Shown here one piece after another: positions 7,447 through 15,352 of a stretch of 64,000 nucleotides of DNA (the stretch's first letter is position 1; each line of letters opens with the position of its first letter). Made by a program: the position numbers and the translations under genes. This DNA is from an uncultured Ruminiclostridium sp. (GTDB lineage Bacteria > Bacillota > Clostridia > Oscillospirales > Ruminococcaceae): assembly GCA_910579265.1 (NCBI GenBank), contig CAJTTE010000009.1, positions 1 through 64,000 on the forward strand, given 5' to 3'. The notes below the pieces were generated by a model that saw only the letters and a list, made by a program, of their open reading frames with translations, was not told where the DNA came from and did not search any database.

Positions 7447-8318
7447 ACCCCCATATACATTTCACAAAAACCAATTTCAACCCTTGTAGGCTCATTTTCG
7501 TCCCAGTTGACATACTCGATCTCGTTTTTTCCCGGCACAAGCTCGAACAGCTCCGAGTCGGGAGTGATATAATGAAAAGCGTCCTCCCTTGTGCCGTCGT
7601 TATGCACAAGGGTGACGCTTTTTCCGCCTCGCTTGGTATTGATTATAAGCTTTTCGGCGCCTGTCAGAGCATGTTCAAGCTCGATTATTTGTCCCGTAGT
7701 ATTATTGCTTATCTTAATGGGATCGGTTGCAGGAGCTGTTATTGTGATTGTGATGGAGGTATTAAGCGCGGAGGTAATGTTAACCGCTTCCTTTGACTGT
7801 ATTACCCCGAATTTCATATCAGGCTCTATCGCTATGGGAAATTCAAAGGCGTTTCCGATCCACGCTATCTTTACCCGCCGCTCCTCTGTCGATTCCCAAT
7901 AGGGCGAGGGGCAAAAGAAGGTTATTTCCGCCCCGTTGTAGTTTTTTATTCTTTTTGTGAATTTAGGCGAGGATTCGGGAACGGCTCCTATTTTCGCGGT
8001 TATATAATCATTATGATAGTATAGCGTTCCAGGCGTTGATTTCGGTGTCAGACAGCGGATAAGCTCGAATCGGTTTTTATACATTTCCTCACGACTGCTT
8101 CCGTGTACGTTTACGCTTGCTTTTATCTGTGCGGGCTCGATTCTTACGTCATTGAGGTACACGCCGTCCATACCGGGAATACCGCTACTTTGCACCGTTG
8201 TATCCGTTCCGCTTGTGCCGCTTACCGCACCCAATACCACGGGCTTTCCGAAATGCAGCGTTACATTGTCATCGCCGCCGAGAACGTCCCAAGGCGGCAC
8301 ATATATGATTTTTTGCAT
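7443..8318 (-). CDS. Distal tail protein (Dit-like)
   Basis: A 291-residue structural protein of the siphovirus tail tip. Typical features are VYLNDVRIEPAQIKASVNVH near residue 75, the RFELIRCLTPKSTPGTLYYH segment near 115, and ITFFCPSPYWES near 155. The family forms a hexameric ring that joins the tail tube to the baseplate. Its position directly after the tape measure gene and before the Gp37-like gene is the standard order. The gene looks intact. Confidence 0.85.
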   Translation of the reverse strand: MQKIIYVPPWDVLGGDDNVTLHFGKPVVLGAVSGTSGTDTTVQSSGIPGMDGVYLNDVRIEPAQIKASVNVHGSSREEMYKNRFELIRCLTPKSTPGTLYYHNDYITAKIGAVPESSPKFTKRIKNYNGAEITFFCPSPYWESTEERRVKIAWIGNAFEFPIAIEPDMKFGVIQSKEAVNITSALNTSITITITAPATDPIKISNNTTGQIIELEHALTGAEKLIINTKRGGKSVTLVHNDGTREDAFHYITPDSELFELVPGKNEIEYVNWDENEPTRVEIGFCEMYMGV

Positions 8319-8324
8319 TATTTT

Positions 8325-11300
8325 TCACCTCCTGATCATAGCGGCTATGCTGCCAGCTGTGCTTTCTATCGCTCTTTTGGTCTGTACGGGGCTTTGCACG
8401 GGCGTGTTGAAGTTGCTGGTATATTGTATTATGGTGGTTTTTGTGTTTTCGGCTGCCTGGGAGGCTTTGTACGACGCTTCAAAATCGTCCGCCGCCTTTA
8501 TTGCCGCTGATTTGGCGGCGGTCTGATACCGCTCGATAGCGTTCATCACGCTCTCCACGTATCCGAAAATATTATCGACCTTGTCCTTGAAGCTGTTGTA
8601 CAGGCTCTCGCCTATTGTTTCTCCCGCAAGCCCGTATTCGGGAGCATAGGACTTTATCATCGAAACGATATCCGCTTGTGACTTCCGCATTATGATCTGC
8701 TCGGTTTGCGCCCTTAAAGATAAAGCCGAGGTTAATTTGTCATAGTTTTCATCTATAACCTCCAATTCCTCTTCAAGAGCCTTTTTGCGTTCCTCCGCCG
8801 TATTTCTTACTTCCTCTATTTGATTTTGCAGTTCTTCTCTTTGTTTTTCCAGCTGTTCCTTTCTGAGCCGTTCCTCCTCTTCCTCCGTTAATCGGTTCAG
8901 CTCCTTTTCCAGCTGCTTACGCTGATAATCGTCCTTTTCATAGGCGATTTGCAGCTTCAGCTCCTGTGATTTCCTATAATATTCCGCTGCCGCCGATTGA
9001 CTTTCCTGTTCCTTTTCCAAAGCATCAAGAGCGTCTATTTCGGCTTGTATGGATTCTACCGTGGATTTTTCCCATTGCTCCCAAGCCTCTATGCTTTCGT
9101 TTATTCTGTCCCGTTCCGCCTTACGCTGCTCCTCATACTGGTTTTTCAGTGCTTCGGTAACAGCCGCTCCCAAATCATCAAGAGCCGAGACCTCGTTTTG
9201 TCTCAGCTCTTCCTTCAGGTTGTATATTTTGATTTCCAGAGCGATACGCTCTTCGGCGTTCAGCTTATACGTCCTTCGGATTTTTTCAAGCCATTCAAGC
9301 TCCTGCTCTGCGTTCAACCTTCCCAAGGCTTTCAGATTTTCCATTTGAGTGTATTGCTCTTGTAAAGCCTTTGCTCTTGCGCTTTCGATTTCTTCGGCGT
9401 ACTGCTTTTTTGCCGAATAGATACGGTATTCAAGATCGATTTGTTCATCGGCGGTAAGCGTGTATTTTTTGCCTAACTGTTCCAGCGCCGTTATTTCTTC
9501 TTTGGTGCTTAGCTGTCCCATACGTTTTTGATGGTTGAGCTTTTCAAGAGCCTGTGAGTATTCGCTTGCGGATTTGGCAGCATTTTTCATGCCGTTTCCT
9601 TCAAGCGTCAAATCAAGCTGAGTATTGTTAATTGTTGAAATTAAGGTATCAATGCGGTTATAGCTTGCCTGCATTTCTTCAAGCTCCTTTTTGGCGTCCT
9701 CAAAGGCACTTGACTTTTCGTAATAATCGTTTATTTTCCATTCGCTTGTGCCGCCGGTCATCAGTGCCGACTGTGCCGCCAGCAGCTCGGACTCCGCTAA
9801 TTTATAGTTGCTTTTGATTTTTGCTTCGTTTTGCTCAAGCTTTGCCTTTGCGCCTTCAAGCTCCGCTATTTGCAGCTGCTTTTGTATTTCGTACAGATCC
9901 TGCATGGTTTCCTTTGTCAGATTCAGCTGTCCTGTTTCGGAATCCAGGTAATCTATCAGCTGTGGGTAGGCGCTTATCAGACTGTTTACCGTTGATTGGG
10001 ACAGTTTGCCGTTTTCCGTCAGTTCGGCGTAGGCGGCGGACATTTTGGACTTAAAGCCGCTTATTTCCGAAACCGAACTGCTTATAGCCGTGTTCAGATC
10101 ATCATAAGCGGTTTTCAGCGCATTTACTGCTTCCGCTTGCTTTTGTGTTTGGGTTTCCAATTCTTGGTAGTATTGGTTTACAAACTCTTTGTTGGACATC
10201 ATGGTGTTTATATAGGCTTGAGCTTCGTCCGTAGAATTAAATGTTCCATCTAAAAGCTTTTCTTTAACACTTTTGACTAAAGTGTGTGCAACAGCCACTT
10301 CTTTATCATTTAAATCATTCCATGTTTTTATCAATTCACCATTACTGTTTCTAATCTCAAGGTTAAGTTCAAAAAGGGCTTTAAGTGCTTGCTCTTCATT
10401 ATTAATTAATTTTTCATATGTTTCAATTTGTGTGTCTGGATTAAATTCGGTATGTCCAAAAAATTCTCCAAACTTTAAGGAAAAGCTTTTATTATACCGC
10501 TGTACAAAGCCATCATAGTCTGAATATAATTTTTTAAGCCAAGCAGTATTTTTCCTATAATCATCAATTGAAAATTCGCTGGAATTTGCAAGAATTTGTT
10601 TACGTTCCAAGGTGGCTTTTGCTTTCAGCAATTCAATTTCTTTTTCAAGTGCCTCATTATTTGCTAATATCGCTTCGCCTTCCACAGTATAACCTTCGGT
10701 TACATTATCGAGTTTAGATATAAGTCTTTCTTTGGCATTGACAAGTTGCTCTGTAGTACTTTCTGTGTTTTTTACGGTGTTAAGATAGTGTTCTAATGCT
10801 TGAATCTCTGTTGTATATTTTTTAAGAGATGACACACTTTCTTCAAATACCTTTTTGCGCTTCTCTTCCGCCTTTTTTATTGCTTCAATACCGGTTGTAA
10901 TCAATGCCATTGCAAGTGATATTCCCGCGCCTACTACAGAACCTGCCGAGGCTCCTTCCATTACAGAATGCATCAGATCTTTTATCCCCTTTGTTAAGGA
11001 GGAAATATGTGTAGAGCTTACTCCCGAGATAGAAATAATTTCCCCGAATGCGTCAACGGCAGCGTCGGTCATCTTAATAGCGTCATTTTCGCTTTTGGCA
11101 CGTTCTTTTATTGTTTCGGAAGCACTTTTTTCAGATTTGGCAACATTTTTAAGCTGATTATCTACATTGCTTAGACTGATCGTATATTCCTTTACATCGT
11201 TTGAAGCCATTTCACTGTTTATACTGCTAACTGATTCGGCGGCTTGATCTGCACTTTCTACCATACCTTTTATATACTGAGCAGTTTGACCTGAGGTCTT

Positions 11301-11492
11301 AGCCGATTCCGAAAATGTAATGTTAAGACCTACTACCCTGTTTTGAAGCTCATCAACAGACCCTATGATGTTTTCAAATACGGTAAGCAGTATGTTGATT
11401 TGTTTGTAAGTATTATCCAAAGCCTTATCGGTTTTGATTGCGGCAAGACTGATCTTATCCGCAATACGCTCAGCGTCAAGTTCATTTGCCAT
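8325..11492 (-). CDS. Tail tape measure protein
   Basis: A protein of about 1055 residues, by far the longest of the prophage, that would set tail length and leave the tail lumen ahead of DNA. Residues ~185-210 form a hydrophobic segment (VVGAGISLAMALITTGIEAI). Long stretches, especially ~560-900, are coiled coil rich in Glu, Lys, Gln and Leu (ELEWLEKIRRTYKLNAEERI and similar repeats). I chose the ATG at 11492 because AGGAGGTGAAAGA precedes it. At ~3.2 kb it would predict a tail on the order of 150 nm by the usual rule. Confidence 0.9.
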   Translation of the reverse strand: MANELDAERIADKISLAAIKTDKALDNTYKQINILLTVFENIIGSVDELQNRVVGLNITFSESAKTSGQTAQYIKGMVESADQAAESVSSINSEMASNDVKEYTISLSNVDNQLKNVAKSEKSASETIKERAKSENDAIKMTDAAVDAFGEIISISGVSSTHISSLTKGIKDLMHSVMEGASAGSVVGAGISLAMALITTGIEAIKKAEEKRKKVFEESVSSLKKYTTEIQALEHYLNTVKNTESTTEQLVNAKERLISKLDNVTEGYTVEGEAILANNEALEKEIELLKAKATLERKQILANSSEFSIDDYRKNTAWLKKLYSDYDGFVQRYNKSFSLKFGEFFGHTEFNPDTQIETYEKLINNEEQALKALFELNLEIRNSNGELIKTWNDLNDKEVAVAHTLVKSVKEKLLDGTFNSTDEAQAYINTMMSNKEFVNQYYQELETQTQKQAEAVNALKTAYDDLNTAISSSVSEISGFKSKMSAAYAELTENGKLSQSTVNSLISAYPQLIDYLDSETGQLNLTKETMQDLYEIQKQLQIAELEGAKAKLEQNEAKIKSNYKLAESELLAAQSALMTGGTSEWKINDYYEKSSAFEDAKKELEEMQASYNRIDTLISTINNTQLDLTLEGNGMKNAAKSASEYSQALEKLNHQKRMGQLSTKEEITALEQLGKKYTLTADEQIDLEYRIYSAKKQYAEEIESARAKALQEQYTQMENLKALGRLNAEQELEWLEKIRRTYKLNAEERIALEIKIYNLKEELRQNEVSALDDLGAAVTEALKNQYEEQRKAERDRINESIEAWEQWEKSTVESIQAEIDALDALEKEQESQSAAAEYYRKSQELKLQIAYEKDDYQRKQLEKELNRLTEEEEERLRKEQLEKQREELQNQIEEVRNTAEERKKALEEELEVIDENYDKLTSALSLRAQTEQIIMRKSQADIVSMIKSYAPEYGLAGETIGESLYNSFKDKVDNIFGYVESVMNAIERYQTAAKSAAIKAADDFEASYKASQAAENTKTTIIQYTSNFNTPVQSPVQTKRAIESTAGSIAAMIRR

Positions 11493-11515
11493 TCTTTCAC
11501 CTCCTGAAAATTGGC

Positions 11516-11545
11516 ATAAAAACAGCACCTTCAATTAGGTGCTGT
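11516..11545 (-). terminator. Terminator between moron lipoprotein and tape measure
   Basis: ACAGCACCT and AGGTGCTGT are perfect 9-bp arms around a 6-nt loop, followed on the minus strand by TTTTTAT. The stop codon of the lipoprotein gene lies in the loop. It sits inside the tail gene run, so late transcripts must read through it. Confidence 0.85.
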
Positions 11546-12098
11546 AAGCTTGGTTTGCATCAGGTCGAGGAAGTATAAGTATTTGAATCCATTTATTGTT
11601 TTTTGATGTAATATTATACAAGTAATCATCAATTACAAGCGTTGTATCTTCTTTTTTATGATTCAAAATATCATTTAGAGCATCTGAGGTCTGTTCAGAT
11701 ATAGATTTATCAAATAGTTTTTCATCCAAATATTTTAATACAACCAGTGCATAAAGATCTATTTGAAGTACTTGTGAGACACTAATATCATAGTCAGTAG
11801 CAATAGCAATTCCGGATACCTTGGATTTTTTTGAGTCTTCCGAAAGAACAATATATACATTCTTTTTTTTATCTATCATCCAAGTCATAGTTTCATCACT
11901 GCCAACCTCAAAATCCGTACCTTTAAAAAAAGGATCATTAATCCATTTTTCAACAAATTCATCCGCCGTAAAATTAAATATCCAATCGCCGTCCTCCCCC
12001 TTGACAAACTTTGCGTTGGCGTCATCAGAGGGTTCTGCACTGCAACCCGTAATTGCTATAGCAATGATCAGCAAAAATGAAAGAAACGCCTTTTTCAT
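11535..12098 (-). CDS. Prophage moron: surface lipoprotein
   Basis: A 187-residue lipoprotein with signal peptide MKKAFLSFLLIIAIAITGCS and lipobox ITGC, so it would be anchored on the outer face of the membrane. The mature part has an early YxD/WIFNFTADEFVEKW segment and no recognised domain. It has its own consensus promoter (12126-12154) and its own terminator, and its base composition is more AT-rich than the tail genes around it. These are the hallmarks of a moron expressed from the lysogen. Lipoproteins of this kind in Gram-positive prophages (for example Ltp of phage TP-J34) block DNA injection by other phages; that role here is inference. Confidence 0.8.
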   Translation of the reverse strand: MKKAFLSFLLIIAIAITGCSAEPSDDANAKFVKGEDGDWIFNFTADEFVEKWINDPFFKGTDFEVGSDETMTWMIDKKKNVYIVLSEDSKKSKVSGIAIATDYDISVSQVLQIDLYALVVLKYLDEKLFDKSISEQTSDALNDILNHKKEDTTLVIDDYLYNITSKNNKWIQILILPRPDANQAYST

Positions 12099-12125
12099 AA
12101 TATCCCCCCTAAAAGTTATCTGTTT

Positions 12126-12154
12126 ATTTTATCATCTTTTATCATTTATGTCAA
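12126..12154 (-). promoter_or_regulatory. Sigma-A promoter of the moron lipoprotein
   Basis: On the minus strand TTGACA, a 17-nt spacer and TAAAAT lie about 30 nt before the lipoprotein start codon. The -35 box matches consensus fully. Confidence 0.8.
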
Positions 12155-12228
12155 TCCTTGCCTTAATATACAATCATTGATACTCAATTCCTCGGCATAA
12201 ACTTCGGTAAACCACTTAATAGAGGTTA

Positions 12229-12540
12229 CTAAACGCAAAAATTAACAGCCAAATACGCTAATGCCGCCGCTATGGAAAAAATAAAGGCGAATATAACCAC
12301 TTTTTTAATAGTATTAACATCTTTCCATTCTTCCTGAGCGAACAGCATCATAATTTTCTCATTTGATACATCATCTTTAGATGTATATTTTATATACGTT
12401 TGTCCGCCAACATTCACAATAATACTTTCAGGAAAACGGGATTTTAATTCATCTTCTGTTTGTCCTTCTTCAAGATGCACTGTTTCTTCGGTATAAAAAC
12501 CATGCTTTACCAACATTCTTAATGTTTTTAAGTCAAACAT
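12229..12540 (-). CDS. Prophage moron: small membrane protein
   Basis: A 103-residue protein with a soluble N-terminal ~75 residues (including PESIIVNVGGQTYIKYTSKD) and one C-terminal transmembrane helix (VVIFAFIFSIAAALAYLAVNF). GGAGG lies 8 nt before the ATG, and a near-perfect consensus promoter (12570-12599) drives it. It lies with the lipoprotein gene between the tail chaperone and tape measure genes, where no structural gene is expected. Expression from the lysogen and membrane location suggest superinfection exclusion or another host-benefit role, which is inferred. No family is recognised. Confidence 0.75.
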   Translation of the reverse strand: MFDLKTLRMLVKHGFYTEETVHLEEGQTEDELKSRFPESIIVNVGGQTYIKYTSKDDVSNEKIMMLFAQEEWKDVNTIKKVVIFAFIFSIAAALAYLAVNFCV

Positions 12541-12569
12541 TATTTACCTCCAAACGTTTTATTAAGGAA

Positions 12570-12599
12570 ATTATACCACTTTTTTTCCATTTATGTCAA
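12570..12599 (-). promoter_or_regulatory. Consensus sigma-A promoter of the moron membrane protein
   Basis: On the minus strand TTGACA, an 18-nt spacer and TATAAT, both hexamers perfect. It shares the flank TTGACATAAATG with the promoter of the lipoprotein gene, so one may derive from the other. Confidence 0.85.
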
Positions 12600-12658
12600 T
12601 TGTAAGAATTGAAATTATGATTTTCTTGAACAAACCGTATATAATAAATGATTATGCG

Positions 12659-12868
12659 TTATTCAATCTCATCTGCATAAGCCTCGGCAATTCTTTCGGT
12701 ATCGTGCATAGCGTTATATTCCTCCATAACCGCAATAAACTCATCAAAATAATAGTTCATAAGCTCCGAGCGGGTGATCCCTATGCTTTGGGCGATGGCG
12801 ATCCAACTCTGGAACCAATAGTCGCCGCTTTCATTTTCCCCGCCAGCCGACGGGCGGTCACAAAAAAA
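12659..12868 (-). CDS. Tail assembly chaperone, -1 frameshift extension
   Basis: This reading frame has no start of its own but stays open from the run of seven T at 12862-12868 (minus strand) to a stop at 12659. It overlaps the end of the chaperone gene in the -1 frame. It encodes CDRPSAGGENESGDYWFQSW followed by an acidic helix ending AEAYADEIE. This is the T part of a G/GT-type tail chaperone pair: ribosomes that slip on T TTT TTT in the upstream gene make the longer protein, which helps load the tail tube protein onto the tape measure. Its position before the tape measure gene fits, though two morons now intervene. Confidence 0.75.
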   Translation of the reverse strand, partial: FFCDRPSAGGENESGDYWFQSWIAIAQSIGITRSELMNYYFDEFIAVMEEYNAMHDTERIAEAYADEIE

Positions 12869-13260
12869 CCGCTCATATCGTTAAGCTCCCAAAATGCCGA
12901 AATAATTTCAAGAAGCTCGGCAAGCGACAAAGAGCTCGGCGTGTCCTCCGTGAGCCGTTCTTTGGGAATATCCAGCAGTTCCGAAAGCAATCCCATAAGT
13001 TCTTCCGGCACAACAGCAAGCAATCTTGTCAGCAAATCAAAAACCTTATCCTTGTCCAGACCTTTTAAATATTCCACGATACCGTTAACGCCGGTGTCGG
13101 GGAACATTTTTCCTATCAGAATTTGAGGCAGCTCCTCCGCTGCACGCAGAAAGCTAATATATTTGGCAATCGGAAGCTTGCGAATACAAACGCCGTAAAG
13201 ATTTTTTTCCTTAGGTGCGCTTATTTGAAGAGATTTATTTCTATCCTTTTTTATAAACAT
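12781..13260 (-). CDS. Tail assembly chaperone (G-like)
   Basis: The 159-residue unshifted product is mostly helical (KYISFLRAAEELPQILIGKM, LDKDKVFDLLTRLLAVVPEE, SLAELLEIISAFWELNDMSG). It lies after the major tail protein gene, the standard place for the gpG-like chaperone of siphophages. Near its end, codons GGT TTT TTT carry the slippery heptamer T TTT TTT (12862-12868). After it the -1 frame stays open for another ~200 nt, giving a longer GT-like form. Both forms are normally needed in a fixed ratio for tail assembly. Confidence 0.78.
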   Translation of the reverse strand: MFIKKDRNKSLQISAPKEKNLYGVCIRKLPIAKYISFLRAAEELPQILIGKMFPDTGVNGIVEYLKGLDKDKVFDLLTRLLAVVPEELMGLLSELLDIPKERLTEDTPSSLSLAELLEIISAFWELNDMSGFFVTARRLAGKMKAATIGSRVGSPSPKA

Positions 13261-13335
13261 TGTGCTTGTTCCTTTCTTATATTTTTATTGACCTGTCATA
13301 AAAGCCGAAAGCGTTAATATTATTAAAACACATGA

Positions 13336-13365
13336 TTTAAGGGACTTTTTACGGTCCCTTAAATT
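13336..13365 (-). other. Hairpin between major tail protein and chaperone genes
   Basis: TTTAAGGGAC and GTCCCTTAAA form perfect 10-bp arms with an 8-nt loop. There is no T run on the minus strand, so it is more likely an mRNA processing or attenuating hairpin than a full terminator. Its stem sequence resembles the hairpin at 14626-14656. Confidence 0.55.
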
Positions 13366-13388
13366 GTGTTTAATGCTGTTTGATTTAT

Positions 13389-13961
13389 TTACTCTGCCGT
13401 TACCGCCGGAATTGAAGAAAGCCATGTATCTGCCGCCGCAATATCGGCCACGTCCTCGGTTCCCCTTATTGCTCCGTCTATCATGCGGGGCAGGCATGTA
13501 AAAATGAGAGTATAGGGCTGACCGTCGTTGCTGCTGCCCTTGGTAGTGTGGCTTACGCTTACGCTTTTGAGCTTGCAGTTGTAATAGCGGTAGCATCTGT
13601 ACCCGCCGTCCCTTCTTAACGCGCGGTATACAAGCGCCACGGCGGCGGGAATATCGAATACGCCTTCCTCAATAGCCGCTTTCGCTTCGTTCAGCGTACA
13701 GCCCACCAATGCCGCAATAGCGTCAAGAGCCATTTCCTGTACGGTAATCTCAACATCGGTCGAAGTCCATTCAGAGCCGCTGTCATATACGGTATCATCT
13801 CCCATAATGCTGAAATCCTCACGGTTATCTGTAACATTTCCGCTTGTGGCTCCTACAAATATGATTTTTGTACCCTCTGCGCCGTACTCGGTTGAGGTAT
13901 CGGTTATCTTTGGGAAAACTCCCGCTCCTGAAAAGCCTTTTAATCCTATTTTCTTGTTCAT
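13389..13961 (-). CDS. Major tail (tube) protein
   Basis: A 190-residue protein in the position of the siphophage tail tube subunit, between the tail completion protein and the chaperone. It begins MNKKIGLKGFSGAGVFPKIT and contains GAEGTKIIFVGATSGNV, typical of the phi13-like tube family. A beta-rich core and a Cys-containing loop (GGYRCYRYYNCKLKSVSVSH) follow. I chose the ATG at 13961 because AAAGGAG precedes it; an upstream in-frame ATG overlaps the gene before. Many copies would stack as rings around the tape measure. Confidence 0.82.
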   Translation of the reverse strand: MNKKIGLKGFSGAGVFPKITDTSTEYGAEGTKIIFVGATSGNVTDNREDFSIMGDDTVYDSGSEWTSTDVEITVQEMALDAIAALVGCTLNEAKAAIEEGVFDIPAAVALVYRALRRDGGYRCYRYYNCKLKSVSVSHTTKGSSNDGQPYTLIFTCLPRMIDGAIRGTEDVADIAAADTWLSSIPAVTAE

Positions 13962-13975
13962 AATATTTTCTCCTT

Positions 13976-14347
13976 TCAATTTTCACCCCAAAGGGCAATT
14001 TCACAGCCGTATGTTGTTGTTTCCGCGGTGCGTTCAACAATCACCGCGCCTTTTTGCGGACGGGCAATACACCATTTTTCATCGGTAAATCTTATGGGCA
14101 TTTCGTCGAGACCGCTGTCAAGCGTGCGGAATATACTGCGGCAATCGTTGTAAGCCTTTTCCCCGTTTTTTCTTCTTACCTTGATCTGAACAAAAAATGT
14201 TCCGGTTCCGTCATTTTCCGGAGCAACGGTATGTTCAAGGCAAAATAATCCGACTGCTTCGGGGAGGGCTTCTTCACTGGGCATATTGTCCGTATATACA
14301 TTATCATATCCGCCGCTTTTCAAAAACCTTGCTAAAGCATATATCAA
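13976..14347 (-). CDS. Tail completion / minor capsid-type connector protein
   Basis: A 123-residue protein starting MIYALARFLKSGGYDNVYTD. It contains ENDGTGTFFVQIKVRRKNGE and a C-terminal beta segment (RTAETTTYGCEIALWGEN). This pattern matches the phage 'minor capsid protein' family that acts at the head-tail joint and caps the growing tail tube. It lies immediately before the tube gene. It is the only head-tail joining component I recognise, and no other head gene is present upstream. Confidence 0.7.
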   Translation of the reverse strand: MIYALARFLKSGGYDNVYTDNMPSEEALPEAVGLFCLEHTVAPENDGTGTFFVQIKVRRKNGEKAYNDCRSIFRTLDSGLDEMPIRFTDEKWCIARPQKGAVIVERTAETTTYGCEIALWGEN

Positions 14348-14393
14348 TATTCATCACCTCCCTTCAGCTTTGGCAACAGTCTGTTATTACAGT

Positions 14394-14606
14394 TCACCTC
14401 CTTCCCGAACTCAGAATCTCTATTTGCGGTACAAGCAGCTTGGAACTTTTCTCCGCTATTTCCGTCACAACTTTTTTGCGCTGATTGATATCGGGTATAA
14501 TGCAGCAGGAAATAAGAGCGTCCACACTGTTTAAATCGCACTGCGAACGCTTTTTCTCATATTCGGCTATGTCTTTTGCAAGGTCTTTTTTCCTTGTTTT
14601 TGTCAT
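14394..14606 (-). CDS. Small phage protein of unknown function
   Basis: A 70-residue, charged, helical protein (MTKTRKKDLAKDIAEYEKKR). It has a good ribosome site (AAAGGAG, 7 nt) and lies in the late gene run just after a terminator-like hairpin. It ends abruptly (VPQIEILSSGRR), so it might be the start of a longer protein cut by the deletion that removed the head genes. I do not recognise its family. Confidence 0.55.
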   Translation of the reverse strand: MTKTRKKDLAKDIAEYEKKRSQCDLNSVDALISCCIIPDINQRKKVVTEIAEKSSKLLVPQIEILSSGRR

Positions 14607-14625
14607 TGATTTTCTCCTTTCATAA

Positions 14626-14656
14626 AAAATGCCCCTTAAATCTGCAATTTAAGGGC
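14626..14656 (-). terminator. Terminator downstream of the NusG-like gene
   Basis: On the minus strand CCCTTAAAT and ATTTAAGGG form a stem followed by GCATTTTTTAT. It lies between the NusG paralog and the tail genes, the place where a processive antiterminator would be expected to act. Confidence 0.7.
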
Positions 14657-14784
14657 GGTCAAAATTGTTACTGGTATAGTTTCGTTGCTTCGGTTATTTA
14701 AACGATTTAAACGGGTGTTATGTTGAATTTAAACAGGTATGCCGACTTGCTTGGAGTTGATTTCTTTGGGGTATGCTTCGCCAT

Positions 14785-14806
14785 TTCGATATTTTACAAT
14801 ATCGAA
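14785..14806 (-). other. Hairpin directly after the NusG-like stop codon
   Basis: TTCGATATT and AATATCGAA form a perfect 9-bp stem with a 4-nt loop, 3 nt after the stop codon of the NusG-like gene. It may be a recruitment or pause element in the mRNA; there is no T run. Confidence 0.5.
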
Positions 14807-14809
14807 TCC

Positions 14810-15349
14810 CTAAATATCAACATTTCGGCAGAGGGCGGGGAGCGGATCAACCAACGCCTTTTCCTTATGCTCTTTTTCGGTTTCAATGTCTATCCCGTAT
14901 ACCATACGGTGCGGTTTGCCGTACAGGGTCAGCTCAACGGTGGCACGGTGCTGGCGGCGGCTGTATTTCACGATCCTGTTTTCATACCGTTTCAGAAAGC
15001 CTTCGGTGACTATCAGCCTGCCGTCTGTTATATACCCTTTGCTTATACCCATTTCTTCGCTGCCGCACAAATCCTTTATGTATTTCTCCTCGGCTTCGGG
15101 TAAAGGGATTGTCCGATTTAAGAAATTTCCCACACCGGTTATGCTGCGTATTTTGTAATAGTCTTCAGCGGAAATCCGCTTGGTGTCCAAAAATACATAA
15201 CCTGTAAAAAGTATCTGCGGGATACTATAATAAATGCCTTTTTTCCGATGCTTTAATATCCTTTTTGGAACATAGGCGGCATAATCAAGCTGCCTTAACC
15301 GACACCGAACATAATCCTCCCGCCCTGTCTGCACGTAAATAACAAACAT
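14810..15349 (-). CDS. NusG paralog (LoaP-like antitermination factor)
   Basis: A 179-residue specialised NusG protein. The N-terminal NGN domain shows MFVIYVQTGREDYVRCRLRQ and LFTGYVFLDTKR in the order expected for contact with RNA polymerase. The C-terminal KOW domain reads LIVTEGFLKRYENRIVKYSR and ends in LTLYGKPHRMVYGIDIE. Proteins of this type (LoaP, UpxY, RfaH) let polymerase read through terminators of one long operon. It overlaps the regulatory end of the gp27-like gene by spacing of only 3 nt, and two hairpins follow before the tail genes. It occupies the place where Mu-like phages code for terminase and portal. Confidence 0.85.
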   Translation of the reverse strand: MFVIYVQTGREDYVRCRLRQLDYAAYVPKRILKHRKKGIYYSIPQILFTGYVFLDTKRISAEDYYKIRSITGVGNFLNRTIPLPEAEEKYIKDLCGSEEMGISKGYITDGRLIVTEGFLKRYENRIVKYSRRQHRATVELTLYGKPHRMVYGIDIETEKEHKEKALVDPLPALCRNVDI

Positions 15350-15352
15350 TTT

